Part shown: positions 43,834 through 54,840 of the stretch, in pieces
Numbering within the stretch: position 1 is the stretch's first letter
How the letters are laid out: every line of letters starts with the position of its first letter
NCBI GenBank assembly: GCA_964017195.1
Contig: OZ024892.1
Coordinates: 15,283,571-15,347,570, forward strand
Direction of reading: 5' to 3'
DNA from: Siderastrea radians
Lineage: Eukaryota; Cnidaria; Anthozoa; Scleractinia; Rhizangiidae
DNA: 64,000 nucleotides
Translations under genes and position numbers: made by a program
Notes under the pieces: model-generated
What the model was told of the DNA's origin: nothing
Databases searched by the model: none
What the model saw: only the letters and a program-made list of their open reading frames with translations

Positions 43834-44551
43834 AGTGTGATGTTGAAAAAGTAATATTTCTCAATTCGCGTAATATTATCCTACAAAGGGAAACAATAGT
43901 AATCTATAGATGATAAAGAAACAGTATGATGGTATATAACTGCTGTAGCATTCATTAAGTTCTAACAAGTGGCCACTTAAAATAGTAGAATATTGTCATT
44001 TTGCCCAAGGTGCCTGTTTTAAATCACATGCCCTGCAAAAACCACTTGAGTGCCCGCGGACTTTTAAGCATCAAAAGATTAAAAAAGGATCAAATATTTA
44101 TTTACAACTTCGAATTTGATCAAAATGTGAATACCAGTTAGATTTTGTTTTAGTCAAAGATGTCTTACTTTCAGTTTTTCAAAAGTGGAGTTCACCCCCT
44201 TACGAGGAATGCAGGGCCAGGGGTCCCCCCGGGAACAAAGAAAAAATCTAATAACATTTTTGTAAAGTCGAAGGATGATAGGTTGCCAGGATGTGTAAAG
44301 AATTTCAACCAGTCTCTTGTGCTTTGATAATATTAGCTAACAAAAAGTCCATTTTCGGGGATTAAAACATCCAAAAAAATGCATTTTTGGGCATGAACTT
44401 CCCCCCCTGATACCAAGTTCGGTTTATCACGAGAAATGAAAAAAATACCATCATGATTACTTCCACCCGAAGGCCTAACTTCACACAAAAAATGAAGGGA
44501 AGTTTATTTTGACCATTTCCAATTTTGCTCAAACCTTAGCGACATTTGCTC

Positions 44552-44781
44552 TTAATAGAGGAGTGTTTAATAGACCTAGCCAGAAAAGCAGCGTATTGGA
44601 TGAGGGTTTCTTCGTCAGCTGGCATCAGCTGGCCTGATTGAGGTCTGTAGAGAGAGAAAAAGTCCAAGAATCGCTTTTCACCTGAGCTATAGGTCTGTCT
44701 TGTTGAGGCGGTAATTGAGAGGCTGTAGTAGTGGTTGACATCTGCAGTTAAATTTTCAAGAGGGCCTTGGGTATTGGACAA
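44552..44781 (-). pseudogene. tyrosine recombinase, N-terminal part (Ngaro element 1)
   Basis: The frame starts MSNTQGPLENLTADVN, then YYSLSITASTRQTYSSGEKR and FLDFFSLY, DEETLIQYAAFLARSIKHSS. This is the SAM-like core-binding half of a DIRS/Ngaro tyrosine recombinase. The frame overlaps the end of the RNase H frame by about 30 bp, a common arrangement in these elements. It is cut by the TTAA insertion at 44552; the catalytic half is at 29461-30218. Confidence 0.8.
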
Positions 44782-46320
44782 GGGACGGGGTATGCATAAG
44801 GTGCCAGCTGTCGAAATCTGGCCATCTGAAAACGAGAGATGGAATCTGCAATTTCATTTCGCTTTCCCTCAATGTGCTGCACCTTTAAGTAGAAGTTGTA
44901 CTTGAGTGTAAGAAGGGTCAGGTGGCGAACAAGGTCCATGACCCTGGGGATGCGGGACCGTTTTGAATTGACAATGTTAACAACAGACTCATTGTCACAA
45001 AAGAAAAGGATGCGTTTGTTGGAAAAATCTTTACCCCACAGGTGACAGGCAACAACGAGAGCAAATAGTTCTTGCCAAGCAATGCTAATGCCAGGCTGTC
45101 CGAGCTGTTGGTTGGTTTGCCAGCCACCCTGAAACCACTTAGAGCCAAAAATTCCACCAAAGCCAAGGGAGCCGGAGGCGTCGGTGTGTAACAGCAGCGA
45201 ATCTGAGTCAACCCATGAGGTTGACAAGAAGAAATTTGCCCCATTCCAATCGGAGATGAATAGCTGCCACATGGTAAGATCTTTGAAGAACCCAGGGCTA
45301 AGTTTAATGTGATGATGGGGCTGAGAAACATTGCGGGTAAGGTCAATCACGCGTTGCAAACAAGGCCTGCCCGGAGGTACGACTTTGCATGCAAAGTTCA
45401 GGGTCCCGATAAGCGATTGTAATTCTTTGAGGGAGCAAGACTTCTTGCTTCGAAAGGAGACCAAGGAGGCCTGAATACGCTCCACCTTATCTGGGGGAAG
45501 GCGAGCCTCCATCCCTACCGTATCGAGAATAATGCCCATAAATTCTAGGGTCGTACAAGGGCCCTGCGTTTTGTGAGGAGCCAAGGGAATGCCAAGGTTA
45601 TTAAAAGTAAGATGCATGCTGGATAGGCTTTGCTGGCAAGCTTGACTATGTGGGGGAAAGGGTGTAGCTGGCTCGATGATCAAAAAATCGTCAAGAATGG
45701 GGCAAACAAATGATATACCACACTTATTTAGAAGGATTTACTCAACCGCATCTGAGAGCTGATTAAAGACAGAAGGGGCACTTCGCAAGCCAAAGGCAAG
45801 GACTTTGTCGTAATAATATTGGTTGTTCCAAAACATACCAAAGAGCTCGTAGTCAGAAGGCTTGAGAGGTATGAGCCGGAAGGCTGACTCAATATCCGTT
45901 TTAGCAAGAAAACACCCTTCACCCAAACGCAGGATACCCTCAATAGCATTGTCAAAGATGATGTATTGGAGACTGTGATCTTCCTTAGAGATGAAATGAT
46001 TGATGCTAGTATTCCCTGATTTTTGGGAAGGACAAATGAAATATGGTGCGAACTTGTCCGAGTGCTTTTTTGGGACTAGACCAATAGGGGAGACCTGGAA
46101 GTTAGAAAAGGGTGGTTCTGAAAAGGAGCCTGCTACCCAACCCAGGGCTATCCCAGTGGCTAGGTTTTGGGTAACAATTTCTGGCTGAGCCAAAGCCGTA
46201 GGTAAATTTCTCGAGAATCTGGGAACACGAGGGCCGGTATACCCAATGTCCGCCCCGTACCTTAGGTTAGAACATAGCCTTAAAACAAAATCACGGTTAG
46301 GATGATCCAGTAAAACATTT
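44748..46320 (-). pseudogene. reverse transcriptase and RNase H (Ngaro element 1)
   Basis: This reads as one long frame apart from an in-frame stop at 45738-45740. RT features: FSNFQVSPIGLVPKKHSDKF, TSINHFISKEDHSLQYIIF, LAKTDIESAFRLIPL with the first catalytic Asp, YYYDKVLAFGLRSAPSVFNQ and a DD box (ILDDF). RNase H features: LLLHTDASGSLGFGGIFGS, SIAWQELFALVVA, ILFFCDNESVV and HIEGKRNEIADSISR, which give the D-E-D-D set. RT/RH copies the element RNA to DNA. The upstream start near 46320 includes DHPNRDFVLRLCSNLRYG, typical of the RT N-terminus in DIRS-like elements. Only the single stop breaks it. Confidence 0.85.
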
Positions 46321-47572
46321 TCAAGAATTACTTGCCCCTGTCAGAGGAGTTGAACGTTGAACCCCCACGAGCCCTCCCCTTATCCCTGTCTCCGTCCCGT
46401 TCCTGCTGGGGTTTGGACAGGGAGGTACACTTGGATTCAGGGTGGGAACCACTGCACTGGCTACAGATATGCTTGAACCTACAGTTAACCCTGCTACAGA
46501 AGCCATTCTTATTAAAGGAGTGGCATGTGCCTCTAAATGCGACCCCTGTAGAGACACTGTTTGGATAGGGTCCTTTACTTTAGGATACTCCTCTTGCAGT
46601 ACAGATGGGGCAACTGTGAAAATGGTGAGCCATAATTGGCTGTCTATTTGAGACCATACCAAAGATTTGTTGGCACTCGCCTTCTGGCAAAATTTGTGGT
46701 CGTAAACTGCCAAACCGAGACCTTTGTGCACTCTAGCTGCATATCTAATTAAGCTTAAATACTGTAAAAGTTCCTGGGACCTCAGACGAATCTTTTGTGT
46801 GAACACACTCATGTAGGTGGTGAACGCCGTGGTCCAATGATCAATGTTTGTAATGACGGCACTTGAACTTTGTTTCTTAGAGACTTTGACAACAGAGTTG
46901 TCCAGTGAGAGCACTAAGTTATCCCCTTCGTCGTGCATAGATAGGTTTTTTGGCAATAGTTTGGAAAGCTCAAAAAACTCACCAGTATGGATATCCTTGA
47001 TGTAAGTGGAAGGAATGTCTTGGAAGGGTGCTCCGTTTTGGCAAGAGGTGTCCACTAAACCTGGGACGTGTCCACTTTGGTGTGGTGGAGGCAGAGCTTG
47101 CGGATTTTGCTGTGGCGAGGGCAGCGTTTGTTGCACGTGAGCTTGCTGTGGTGAACTCGAGGGCAAGATGGCGTCGCTAGCCGTGAACGGAGGACTTTGT
47201 TGTGCTCGCATGGCGTGCACGGCCGCTCTCGCTGCTTCGCTGGCAATTTCCCTGGTTGCACTGGAGACCGTTTCCTGGACCAAGCGCTTGATGTGGGCCA
47301 TCTGCTCCTCGGAGAAAGAGGGGGTTTCGTGCCTTTGGGGCGTGCAGGCGAGTCGTTGGTCTGTTGTGGTGAAACACTTGCATTTCTCTGCTCTTCGGGG
47401 CCCGCTGAGGTGTTGCTCGGTTACCAGTGGCCGGGAGATCGTTACTTTGGCAAATCTCGCGGAGCTGGGACAGCGATAAAGCTTGTAAAACGGCGGAGGT
47501 TAGTCGGAGATTTCCCGTGTATGGCGGGGCCGTCTGCGAACGGGAACGGCGTCGACTGGCAATGGGTGGCAT
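46321..47572 (-). pseudogene. Gag-like protein with SAP-like start and zinc fingers (Ngaro element 1)
   Basis: The first frame (from 47572) contains VLQALSLSQLREICQSNDLP, which resembles a SAP-type helix pair. After a frameshift near 47390 the second frame carries MAHIKRLVQETVSSATREIA, a Pro/Gln-rich linker and a capsid-like region (WTTAFTTYMSVFTQK, LLQYLSLIRYAARV). A further shift near 46540 leads into a Cys-rich stretch with CCCH spacing (CHSFNKNGFC, CRFKH) followed by CSQCSGSHPESKC. Such zinc fingers are known in Ngaro-type Gag proteins. The protein would bind element RNA. Two frameshifts disable it. Confidence 0.7.
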
Positions 47573-47683
47573 TATTTTAAAATTGCCTGGTTCAAAAGTC
47601 TTTCCTCAACGGAAATAAATCGAGGAAGCGGTTGGGATCAGTACAAATACGCGTAAAGACGTAAGTGAGAGCCAGTTGAGAGC

Positions 47684-47958
47684 TGGTTGAACAGAGCTAC
47701 TCAGTTAAAATGATTAAGAGAATGGAAGACTGAAATGAACAATGGTAGATTGAGGGTGCTCAAGTTCACGTGAGCAGCGAAATGCCATTGGTCCCATATA
47801 AATCTCGTAATGTTTGCACGTGAAAGCAGGATGACCTTTAGGCATGTTGATTGACAGGACTTGTCCTGATAACATAGCGCATAACCGGTACAAAAATGCT
47901 GGAAAATTAACCTCATGGTTGTCCCATTAACTTTAATTTATAATACTTATAAATTGGC
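47684..47958. repeat. Ngaro element 1, split repeat A1
   Basis: Direct copy of 28611-28906, located at the 5' end of the minus-strand element. The match stops at AAATTGGCT, after which the flanking DNA differs. Confidence 0.85.
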
Positions 47959-48254
47959 TCACATCATGGGATAATGGGCCATGGAAATGGCTCAACCACT
48001 CCCCAATATAAAGCTTGCTTTGTGGATTTCAGAAAAGCATTTGAGTTAGTTTGGTATGTAGGACTTTTGCATAATTGGATTTGATCAGGAGCCATAATCG
48101 GGGACTGATTTGATGTAAGAGTCGATTATTACCTGAATTTTCGCGCATACTTAATTTCACGAAAGTTCGAGTATTAATTTTTGCAATTCCAGGAATAAAT
48201 GAACAAAAGTGCATTTAATTTTGTGGTGTTGCTATCTCTTTAGTCTTCCAAACC

Positions 48255-48287
<33 letters not shown>

Positions 48288-48846
48288 TGGAGTGAGTGGT
48301 ACCAAAAACTACAATTTACATTTAAAAACGGTTAAGTAAAAAAGTGTACCAACTAAGTAATTAACTAACTAACAAATATTCAAGTAATTAAAAGACAAGC
48401 GTAAGAAGAATTAAATTGATTAACTGAAAACACTGCTTTATGTTATTGATATATCCTTTGTGCTTCCAAACGGCACAAAAAAAAAACAATAAAACTTCGA
48501 AACGTCGTGAGATGCTCTAGTTTAAATTTAAAACTGATCATTACAGTTTAGACATGCCAAGAGATAGACATGCTATTTTTCTTTATGTTCCATTACTAAT
48601 TAGCCGTACGCACCCTCATCGCCATCAAGAAAGACTTTTCTTTCCATTTATCCAAAGCCCTTGGTGTGATTTCCTTTTCAATCTCTTCAAAGTTGCCCTC
48701 ATTTATCGTCTTCATCAACTTTTTACCTATTTGTTGATTAAGATGCCACAGTTTTAAATTGCATGGGTTATGTGTGTATTTAACAGTCTATTTTTAGCAT
48801 TTTGAATTATTTTATGAATGAATTAATAAATGAAGTAATGATTTAA
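47959..48846. other. flank of Ngaro element 1, no gene seen
   Basis: It contains an AAT microsatellite at about 48257-48287 and otherwise AT-rich sequence without exons I could support. Confidence 0.5.
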
Positions 48847-49223
48847 GGACGGTGCCCCCTTTTATTACTGCGCATACGTTCTGTGCATCTCGGTTCTAGT
48901 CCGAGATATTCGGGTTTCTTAAGGAATTTTGCATACTAATACAACGGTATTTTTAAGCGGCTTATGACTATGTGGAAAAAGAAGATCTTAGCAAGGACTA
49001 TCGAAATCCAAAGAGAAAACTGGGGGATTAAATTTGGAAAGATAATGCCATATATTCTTTATTTGTTAAGGCCTTTTTAAAATTATGGTTGCTTATTTAT
49101 CTCTGAAAAATGCACGGTTACCCACACTTTTCTGTTTAGATTCTAATAGGTCTTGCTAAGGTCTGCTTTTCCCCCATACTCATAACCCTTGCAAAACTAC
49201 CTCTGTATTAGGGGGCACCTTCC
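48847..49223. mobile_element. 377-bp MITE with TTAA target
   Basis: GGACGGTGCCCCC and GGGGGCACCTTCC are inverted ends flanked by TTAA (48843-48846, 49224-49227). A TTAA target suits piggyBac- or Kolobok-derived MITEs. No coding region. Confidence 0.8.
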
Positions 49224-49384
49224 TTAATTCAGTTAGTTTGAATGATCTAATTACACAAGATCTCGCTCCAGGCTTTCTCGGAAGTATATCTATCAGTGAA
49301 GGGCTTGGAAAGTTTCCCTAAACAATATGCACTGTAAACATGCCCAGGCGCTAAAGTATCTCAACTGAAAAAGTAGAAGACAAA

Positions 49385-49468
49385 ATGAATGAATGAATGA
49401 ATGAATGAATGAATGAATTAATGAATGAATGAATGATGAATGAATGAATGAATGAATGAATGAATGAA
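49385..49468. repeat. TGAA microsatellite
   Basis: Tandem GAATGAATGAATGAATGAAT with two interruptions. The minus-strand HSFIHSFIHS frame is an artefact of this array. Confidence 0.9.
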
Positions 49469-49654
49469 AACAATAATGCCATATCAACGTTGACTGATAG
49501 ATGGCCCGATGGCAATGGGTAAAGTGCTACTATAGAATGCCTCCGTTGTGCGTGGAAGTGCTAAGAAAGTTTCCCAAAGACAATATGCACTGTAGACATG
49601 CCCTACTGGCCCTACCTAAAAATAAAAAAAAAAAAAAGAACAGAGTACAAAACG

Positions 49655-49885
49655 AATGAATGAATGAATGAACGAACGAACGAACGAACGAACGAGTGAG
49701 TGAGTGAGTGAGTGAGTGAGTGAGTCAGTGAGTGAGTGAGTCAGTGAGTGAGTGAGTGAGCGAGCGAGTGAGTGAGTGAATGAATGAATGTATGGAAGGA
49801 TAGACGGACAGACGGACGGACGGACGGACGGAAGGATGGACAGATGGATGGATGGATGGATGGATGGATGGATGGATGGATGAAT
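49655..49885. repeat. compound tetranucleotide microsatellite
   Basis: Consecutive arrays of GAAT, GAAC, GAGT, GGAC and GGAT follow one another. The adjacent 49480-49600 and 50030-50110 share about 80 bp (GATAGATGG, GGGTAAGTGCTACTATA words) as a local duplication. Confidence 0.9.
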
Positions 49886-50847
49886 CAATGAATGAATTCT
49901 GATGCCTGTCTTAATTAAACTGTTTCTGGTGCATCCAAAACAAACAATAATTAAAAAAAGCCGTCCTCACTTACCGAGTTCCGTACTCTCCTGATTGCCA
50001 TTCATCCTGAGATGACACAAGAAAAAAAAAGCCATTTCAACGTTGAAAGATAGATGGGCCTATGGTAGTGGGTAAGTGCTACTATACAATGCTGTCATTT
50101 TGCGAGGAGAGGAATTCCGCTCTGCAGTTGAGGATTGCAACACTTAAATAGGAAAAAAAGGCATTTAAAAATAAACCTTGGTGTCGGTTTAAAAACAGAT
50201 TACTGAGCTATATTAGACTGACAACTCATGTGTGAAACCGAAAGGATTTAAAACTACAGTACCTATTCCAGGCTAGAAAGTGTCAAAATAGCGACAATTG
50301 TAACACGGGAAACAGAGAAGCAAAAACGAACAAATTTTCACCGCATAAAATCTTCGCCAGGATGTTCGCATTTACAAAGCGAAACCTGATGTTTCGAAAA
50401 TATCGCTTATTTATTACGAATAAATGTTTAACAAAAACCTCAAATCCACGAAAATTTAGTGTTGCGAAAAAGCGCCGTCCGGATTAGGCTAATCACGTAC
50501 CAAGCAAAAAAAAATCGTGTGGGAACCATTATAAGATAAGTACAAGGTGCGTTTTACACAAATTAGAAGCAGCTTATCAGTGTTCGACAGTGTGGTGTTA
50601 GAGGGGATAGAGGGGACAGTTTTCGCCTAAAACCAAACCTTGCAACTTTGCGACTGATGCGGGTTTACAACGTGGTGCGCACATACGATAGCTAATGTGC
50701 TTCAGTAAATAATATTTTTATTCATTTAAATATTTCTCTGCTTCTGATTGGCTTACAATCCCTGGCTAATTCCGGCTAACCAGCTAGTACCGACCAAATT
50801 TGGAACATTTTTCGAGTGATTGGACGATTGCCGTCAATCGTCAAGTA

Positions 50848-50912
50848 ATAGTAACATATTCTCACTACCTACAATACACATGAATATACAATGAGATATG
50901 GAAGGGTGAAAA
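50848..50912. repeat. Ngaro element 2, split repeat B2
   Basis: TAACATATTCTCACTACCTA to GGAAGGGTGAAAATGG, identical to 51137-51200. Confidence 0.85.
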
Positions 50913-50999
50913 TGGACCCTGTCCACAGGAGTGGACAGCGGTATACTCACATGCATTGAAGGTAGTGCAACGCGTTATGGCTGCGGGCTGGGGAGGGTG

Positions 51000-51200
51000 G
51001 GTCGCTGTCTTCACTCTAAGATGTTATTAGACAAATGCACACAATACAAAGAAAGGTGGTAATATATACAACGCTAAGAATTGTGGGATATCTATTGTTA
51101 TGGAAATATTCCCGTTTTATTTTCGGTACTGAGAATAGTAACATATTCTCACTACCTACAATACACATGAATATACAATGAGATATGGAAGGGTGAAAAT
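51000..51200. repeat. Ngaro element 2, repeats A2 and B1 joined
   Basis: 51000-51136 matches A1 at 56899-57055, and 51137-51200 matches B2. The two meet at GAGAATAG/TAACATATTC, which represents the head-to-tail junction used to build the circular intermediate. Confidence 0.85.
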
Positions 51201-51295
51201 GGTGCCCAAATCCACCAGCTCGACCGCTAAACAGTCGTATCTCCAAAGAAAGCCGGCCTAAGAGCAGACTATTCTCCCATTCTCCAAAGAAAAGA

Positions 51296-52450
51296 CTAAC
51301 GTGGAAAGGCTGGAGTGAAACGCCTGAGGTTATTGCACTGGTCATAGAAAATCCCCGGATCCTCAATGTTTACTGTCCGCCAAATAAGGACAGAAGAAGG
51401 GGAACCAGCGGACATGACTTTGGAAAGTTGCATGTAATACGCTGCGGTAGAACGATTGTGCCAACCAACATGGCCCATTATATCTTGAAGCTCTGTGCCT
51501 GAGAGAGCAAGGGTTATAGCACAGCCAGATCTGAAACTGTGGAGTGATACAGCTCTGCCAATCTCGCCCTCGCGCAAGTAATGCTTGAGACGGGCATCCG
51601 CAGCCGAGGAGGAAAAAGGTTTGTCGATAACGGTGCCATCTGAAGACGTAGGACGGAATAGAAAACCGCCCGTAAGGTCGATTCCAATTCGCTTAGCGAA
51701 GGCCACATAGAGATCAATAGCTCTAACCGGACAAATGTCTGGATACTTACTACGGCGTATGCCAAAAAGGTTGGACGAGCCATCACGGAGGGTTTTTCCC
51801 CAAATGTGATTGAAAAGTAAACCATCGCCAGCTGGGAAACGGAGAATTTCCGGAGTCTTCACCTGCCCTAGATCACCTGCTCTATCCCCACTGAAAAACA
51901 GAGTTTTAAAAAAGGCTTGGTCTCTCATGAGAACAAACATCTCGATTGAGGAAAGTTTATCAGACAAGAGCTTTTTATCCAAAAAGTGGCTTAGACGCAC
52001 GAGATCATGAACGAAGACGGGAGTAGCCTGGGTAGGGGTAATTTGGGCTTGAAGTTGCTCCGCCGTAACAGCCTTTAAGTATATCTTCAAAGAAATATCG
52101 GTGGCTGGGTTGCCGATGAGAAGCCTGGGGTCCCACTCTCCTCTCCTTCCTGACTCGTTAAACAAAGCCCGTAGCTTCCCTATCAGAGAGTCCACCGTCC
52201 CGTAGGCGAGGCGCGTGGGGCAAAGACACGAGAACGACCCTTTTTGCCCGAAAAATTGGCAAGCGGATTTGTGTACCGTAGTCTTCCCCTTACGGTCTTT
52301 CCAAACGAGAAAACGGCAAAGCTCGCGGGGAGTGGCGGTAGAAATATCCTTCGGAAAAGGAAGGGAAGACAAAAAGAGCTCAAGCTCTTTTTAAAGGGAA
52401 GTCTTCTGCTTAGCATAAATGGAACTAGCAGAAAAACTAGCAATCTGCAA
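51296..52450 (-). CDS. tyrosine recombinase (Ngaro element 2)
   Basis: A long open frame of about 358 codons from 52372 down encodes an integrase-like tyrosine recombinase. The core-binding part includes LPFPKDISTATPRELCRFLV, RKGKTTVHKSACQFFGQKG and YGTVDSLIGKLRALF. The catalytic part shows FFSGDRAGDLGQVKT (first Arg), LHSFRSGCAITLAL (H-x-x-R), IMGHVGWHN and STAAYYMQLSK with the Tyr. All catalytic residues are present. The N-terminus seems to continue above 52372 (QIASFSASSIYAKQ) behind an in-frame stop near 52393. The body of the enzyme is intact and the best-preserved protein of the element. It would integrate the circular DNA copy. Confidence 0.85.
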
Positions 52451-54130
52451 AAGGCGGTCGTAACTGCGTAGTACGCAGGTGTCTCAGAACTGGACCAATC
52501 AACAAAATAGGCGGGAAAATGTAGGGATTGCGAAGGAGAGGTTTGGAAACCGACTGGCTAAAATCCTGACCAAAGAAATCTACCCCTGACGAGAGAGGAG
52601 TCGGATACGGAGTAAAATGGGGCAGAATAACCCCACCACCGTCAGACTGGGCATTAGAGTCAAGGGCCATGAGGTCCACAGAATGGCCGTGTGAGCCACC
52701 AAAACACGGATGACTCTGAAGGCGAAGCCATAGGTGTCGAGCCAATTTGCTATCAGCCGGAGAGAAACGTCGAGAAGGGTGGTCAGCAGGGTTCTCTCGG
52801 GAAGGGATATAAAAAACCGACAGGTGCAAATTAAGGCTCAAAACCATGTTAGATAACTCCTTTAGCGCGTCAGAGAAAGAACTAGACCGGGCTGCCTGGG
52901 AATGCCATGCTCGAACGAGGGCTTGGTTGTCGACATACGCATCCACTCTCGCGTCTCGAAGCTTATCTCCAAAGGAAAAAAGAGTATTAGAAAGGGCCTT
53001 AGTTTCCTTAACATTGATATCCAAATCAACGAGAGACGCCGGCCAATAATCGGAAATGCAAATGTGGCTCTCCTTGGGAAAGACACCTCCCCACGCGAAC
53101 AAGGACGCATCAGAGTAAATAACAAACTGATGATGTCGTTCACTACGCCAGTTTCCAACCCTGGCAACCACCAACGGATCAGGCCAGTGCTGAATCTCAG
53201 CTCTCAACGGTGGGGTGATATGAATGAGTTTGGAAGATTTTAAACCCCTACCAATAGCAAGGTTGATTTCATTTGTAAAGAGGCGTGAATCCTGTACCGC
53301 AAGACGAAACGAGATACATTTCCCTGCGAGACGTTGAAGGGTGTGGACAGAGACAGTGTTACCTGAAAGGATCGAGTTAACCAACTCAAGAAATTTCTTC
53401 TACTTGTCAACAGGTAAATAAAAGGCCTGTAAATCTGAGTCAGAGGTAAAACCGAGATATTTGAGCTTTTTTGCGGATGAAAAACACACTTTTTAAGACC
53501 AAGAGTATAACCCAAACATGTTAGGGTATAAACAGCAAGGAATACAGCAGCTTTTGCGGCGTTGAGACGAAATTCAGAAGCCGGGGGGGTGAGCAACGGC
53601 TGTTTCACGGCGTGAAAATTGCTAACCTGCAACTCGGCGTTATGTCTATCGTCAATGTATAAGGAACAAGGGACACCGATTGAGTGCAAATAATGCGAAA
53701 CTAACAAACCAGTGGAATGGTAGATATAAGCTGAAATCTTCCATCCAAAAGGAATGGTATTAGAAACAAAATACCATTCTTTCCATTGAAGCCCGAAGAA
53801 GGTGCGGCTAGGCTCATCAAGGAGAATGTGGTCATAGTCGGATTTGTCATCTAAGGTGGTCTGGAAAGAGCCTTTCTCCAGATATCTGGGCAAATGTGAC
53901 AAGTTGTCCAACTTAAAAGGACGATCCATCATCCACAGGTTGAGGAAACGGTTGTCGTGACAGAGACGGGGCTTGGTCGGTTCAACGGTCAAAGGAAGAA
54001 CTAAGTGTGGAGGCTTTACTGTACCAACCCGCCCCCAAACAGAAATTGCGCCACTACAAACTCTTTCGAGTATAGTTTTGTCAATAAAGTCATGGAAACC
54101 ATCACAGGACTTATTGTTTCCAAATTCCAC
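52437..54130 (-). pseudogene. reverse transcriptase and RNase H (Ngaro element 2)
   Basis: The RT part (54130-53470) has VEPTKPRLCHDNRFLNLWM, FQTTLDDKSDYDHILL with a catalytic Asp, FVSNTIPFGWKISAYIYHST and YIDDRHN, the YxDD box in the form typical of one Ngaro group. A frameshift and a stop near 53400-53470 separate it from the next frame (53384-52437). That frame holds the thumb region and RNase H: FVIYSDASLFAWGGVFPKES, ETKALSNTLFSF, VDAYVDNQALVRAW and ENPADHPSRRF. The catalytic D-E-D-D residues are visible. Damage is limited to the one junction. Confidence 0.85.
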
Positions 54131-54522
54131 GCTGGCGGAATATCCGAGTCATAAGCAACGCCTTTAAAATTCCCCTTGAAAGGTTTAAAAAATTTCGCGA
54201 GGGAAACTTTATGCTTTAACCAATCCAAAACCTCATCGGCTCTGTCATACGAGCCAGAGGCGGCGACTTGCTCCCAGATCTCGGGAAACTGATGAAGCTG
54301 GCCAGCGATGAACACATCCGGATCACGAAAAGGGAATTTTTCAATATCGGGAAGAAACTTTCCAGCGCATATATCCTGAACGAAAACGCGGTCAAAACGG
54401 GGAGCTGTCATTCCTCCATCAAGTGGCCACATATCCATGGTTACCCAGCGGGAGACCCTTGTGTGCGAAACTTGAACGCATGGCGTCGGATCAAAAATGC
54501 ATGGGGAAGGAGGAGGAAGCAC
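54016..54522 (-). pseudogene. N-terminal extension of the Ngaro element 2 RT
   Basis: A 168-codon frame with FDRVFVQDICAGKFLPDIEK, FPFRDPDVFIAGQLHQFPEI, YDRADEVLDWLKHKVSLAKF and FKPFKGNFKGVAYDSDIPPA precedes the RT. This order is typical of the region before RT in YIDDR-type Ngaro elements. A frameshift near 54120 breaks its junction with the RT frame. Confidence 0.65.
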
Positions 54523-54840
54523 CCTTCGCTTCTTCTACAAAAGAAAACATAAAAAGGAGGGAAAAGAAACTCACCGAAAGGTAAAGAAAGAAAAGAAAAA
54601 ACCACGGATACTATGGCCACCAAAAAAGGAGGAATGACAGCCTGACCCAGATAAACCGGGAGGAGAGTTTTACCCCTGTTTCAAGCCACATTCAACCTAA
54701 ACTGGTACCAAAGAAAAAACGAGAAACCGAAAGAGAGGTAGAAAACAAAACAATAATACCACAAAAAATAGCTTTATTCATCCGAAAAGCACAAAAAATA
54801 CAACAGCTTTGCTGCAGCGCGAAAACATTTCGCGCAACAC

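Larger units (their letters stand above)
30223..44551. mobile_element. TTAA-target DNA element with very long inverted repeats
   Basis: The ends GAGCAAATGTCGCTAAGG and CCTTAGCGACATTTGCTC are bounded by TTAA at 30219-30222 and 44552-44555. The inverted arms cover 30223-30962 plus 33273-33866 on the left and 44551-43834 plus 41794-41175 on the right, about 1.3 kb per arm and nearly identical. Each arm is interrupted by a younger element. The insertion splits the recombinase gene of Ngaro element 1. A TTAA target fits piggyBac or Kolobok. I see no transposase in the interior, most of which is other transposons, so the element may be non-autonomous. Confidence 0.85.
27538..47958 (-). mobile_element. 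Ngaro/DIRS-type tyrosine-recombinase retroelement with a nested 14-kb insertion
   Basis: In minus-strand order it shows repeat A1 (47958-47684), Gag-like frames, RT, RNase H, the start of a tyrosine recombinase, a 14.3-kb insertion (30223-44551), the rest of the recombinase, repeat B1 (29376-28907), repeat A2 (28906-28611), a 0.6-kb spacer and repeat B2 (28007-27538). The A1...B1-A2...B2 order is the split-direct-repeat plan of Ngaro-type elements, which replicate through a circular intermediate and integrate by tyrosine recombinase without target duplication. It lies upstream of and close to a TRPC-like exon and is probably intronic. Frames are broken, so it is not autonomous now. Confidence 0.8.

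Noticed and set aside
49616..49888. Frames rich in HPSI and HSLTHSL repeats
   Set aside because: Translations of tetranucleotide microsatellites.
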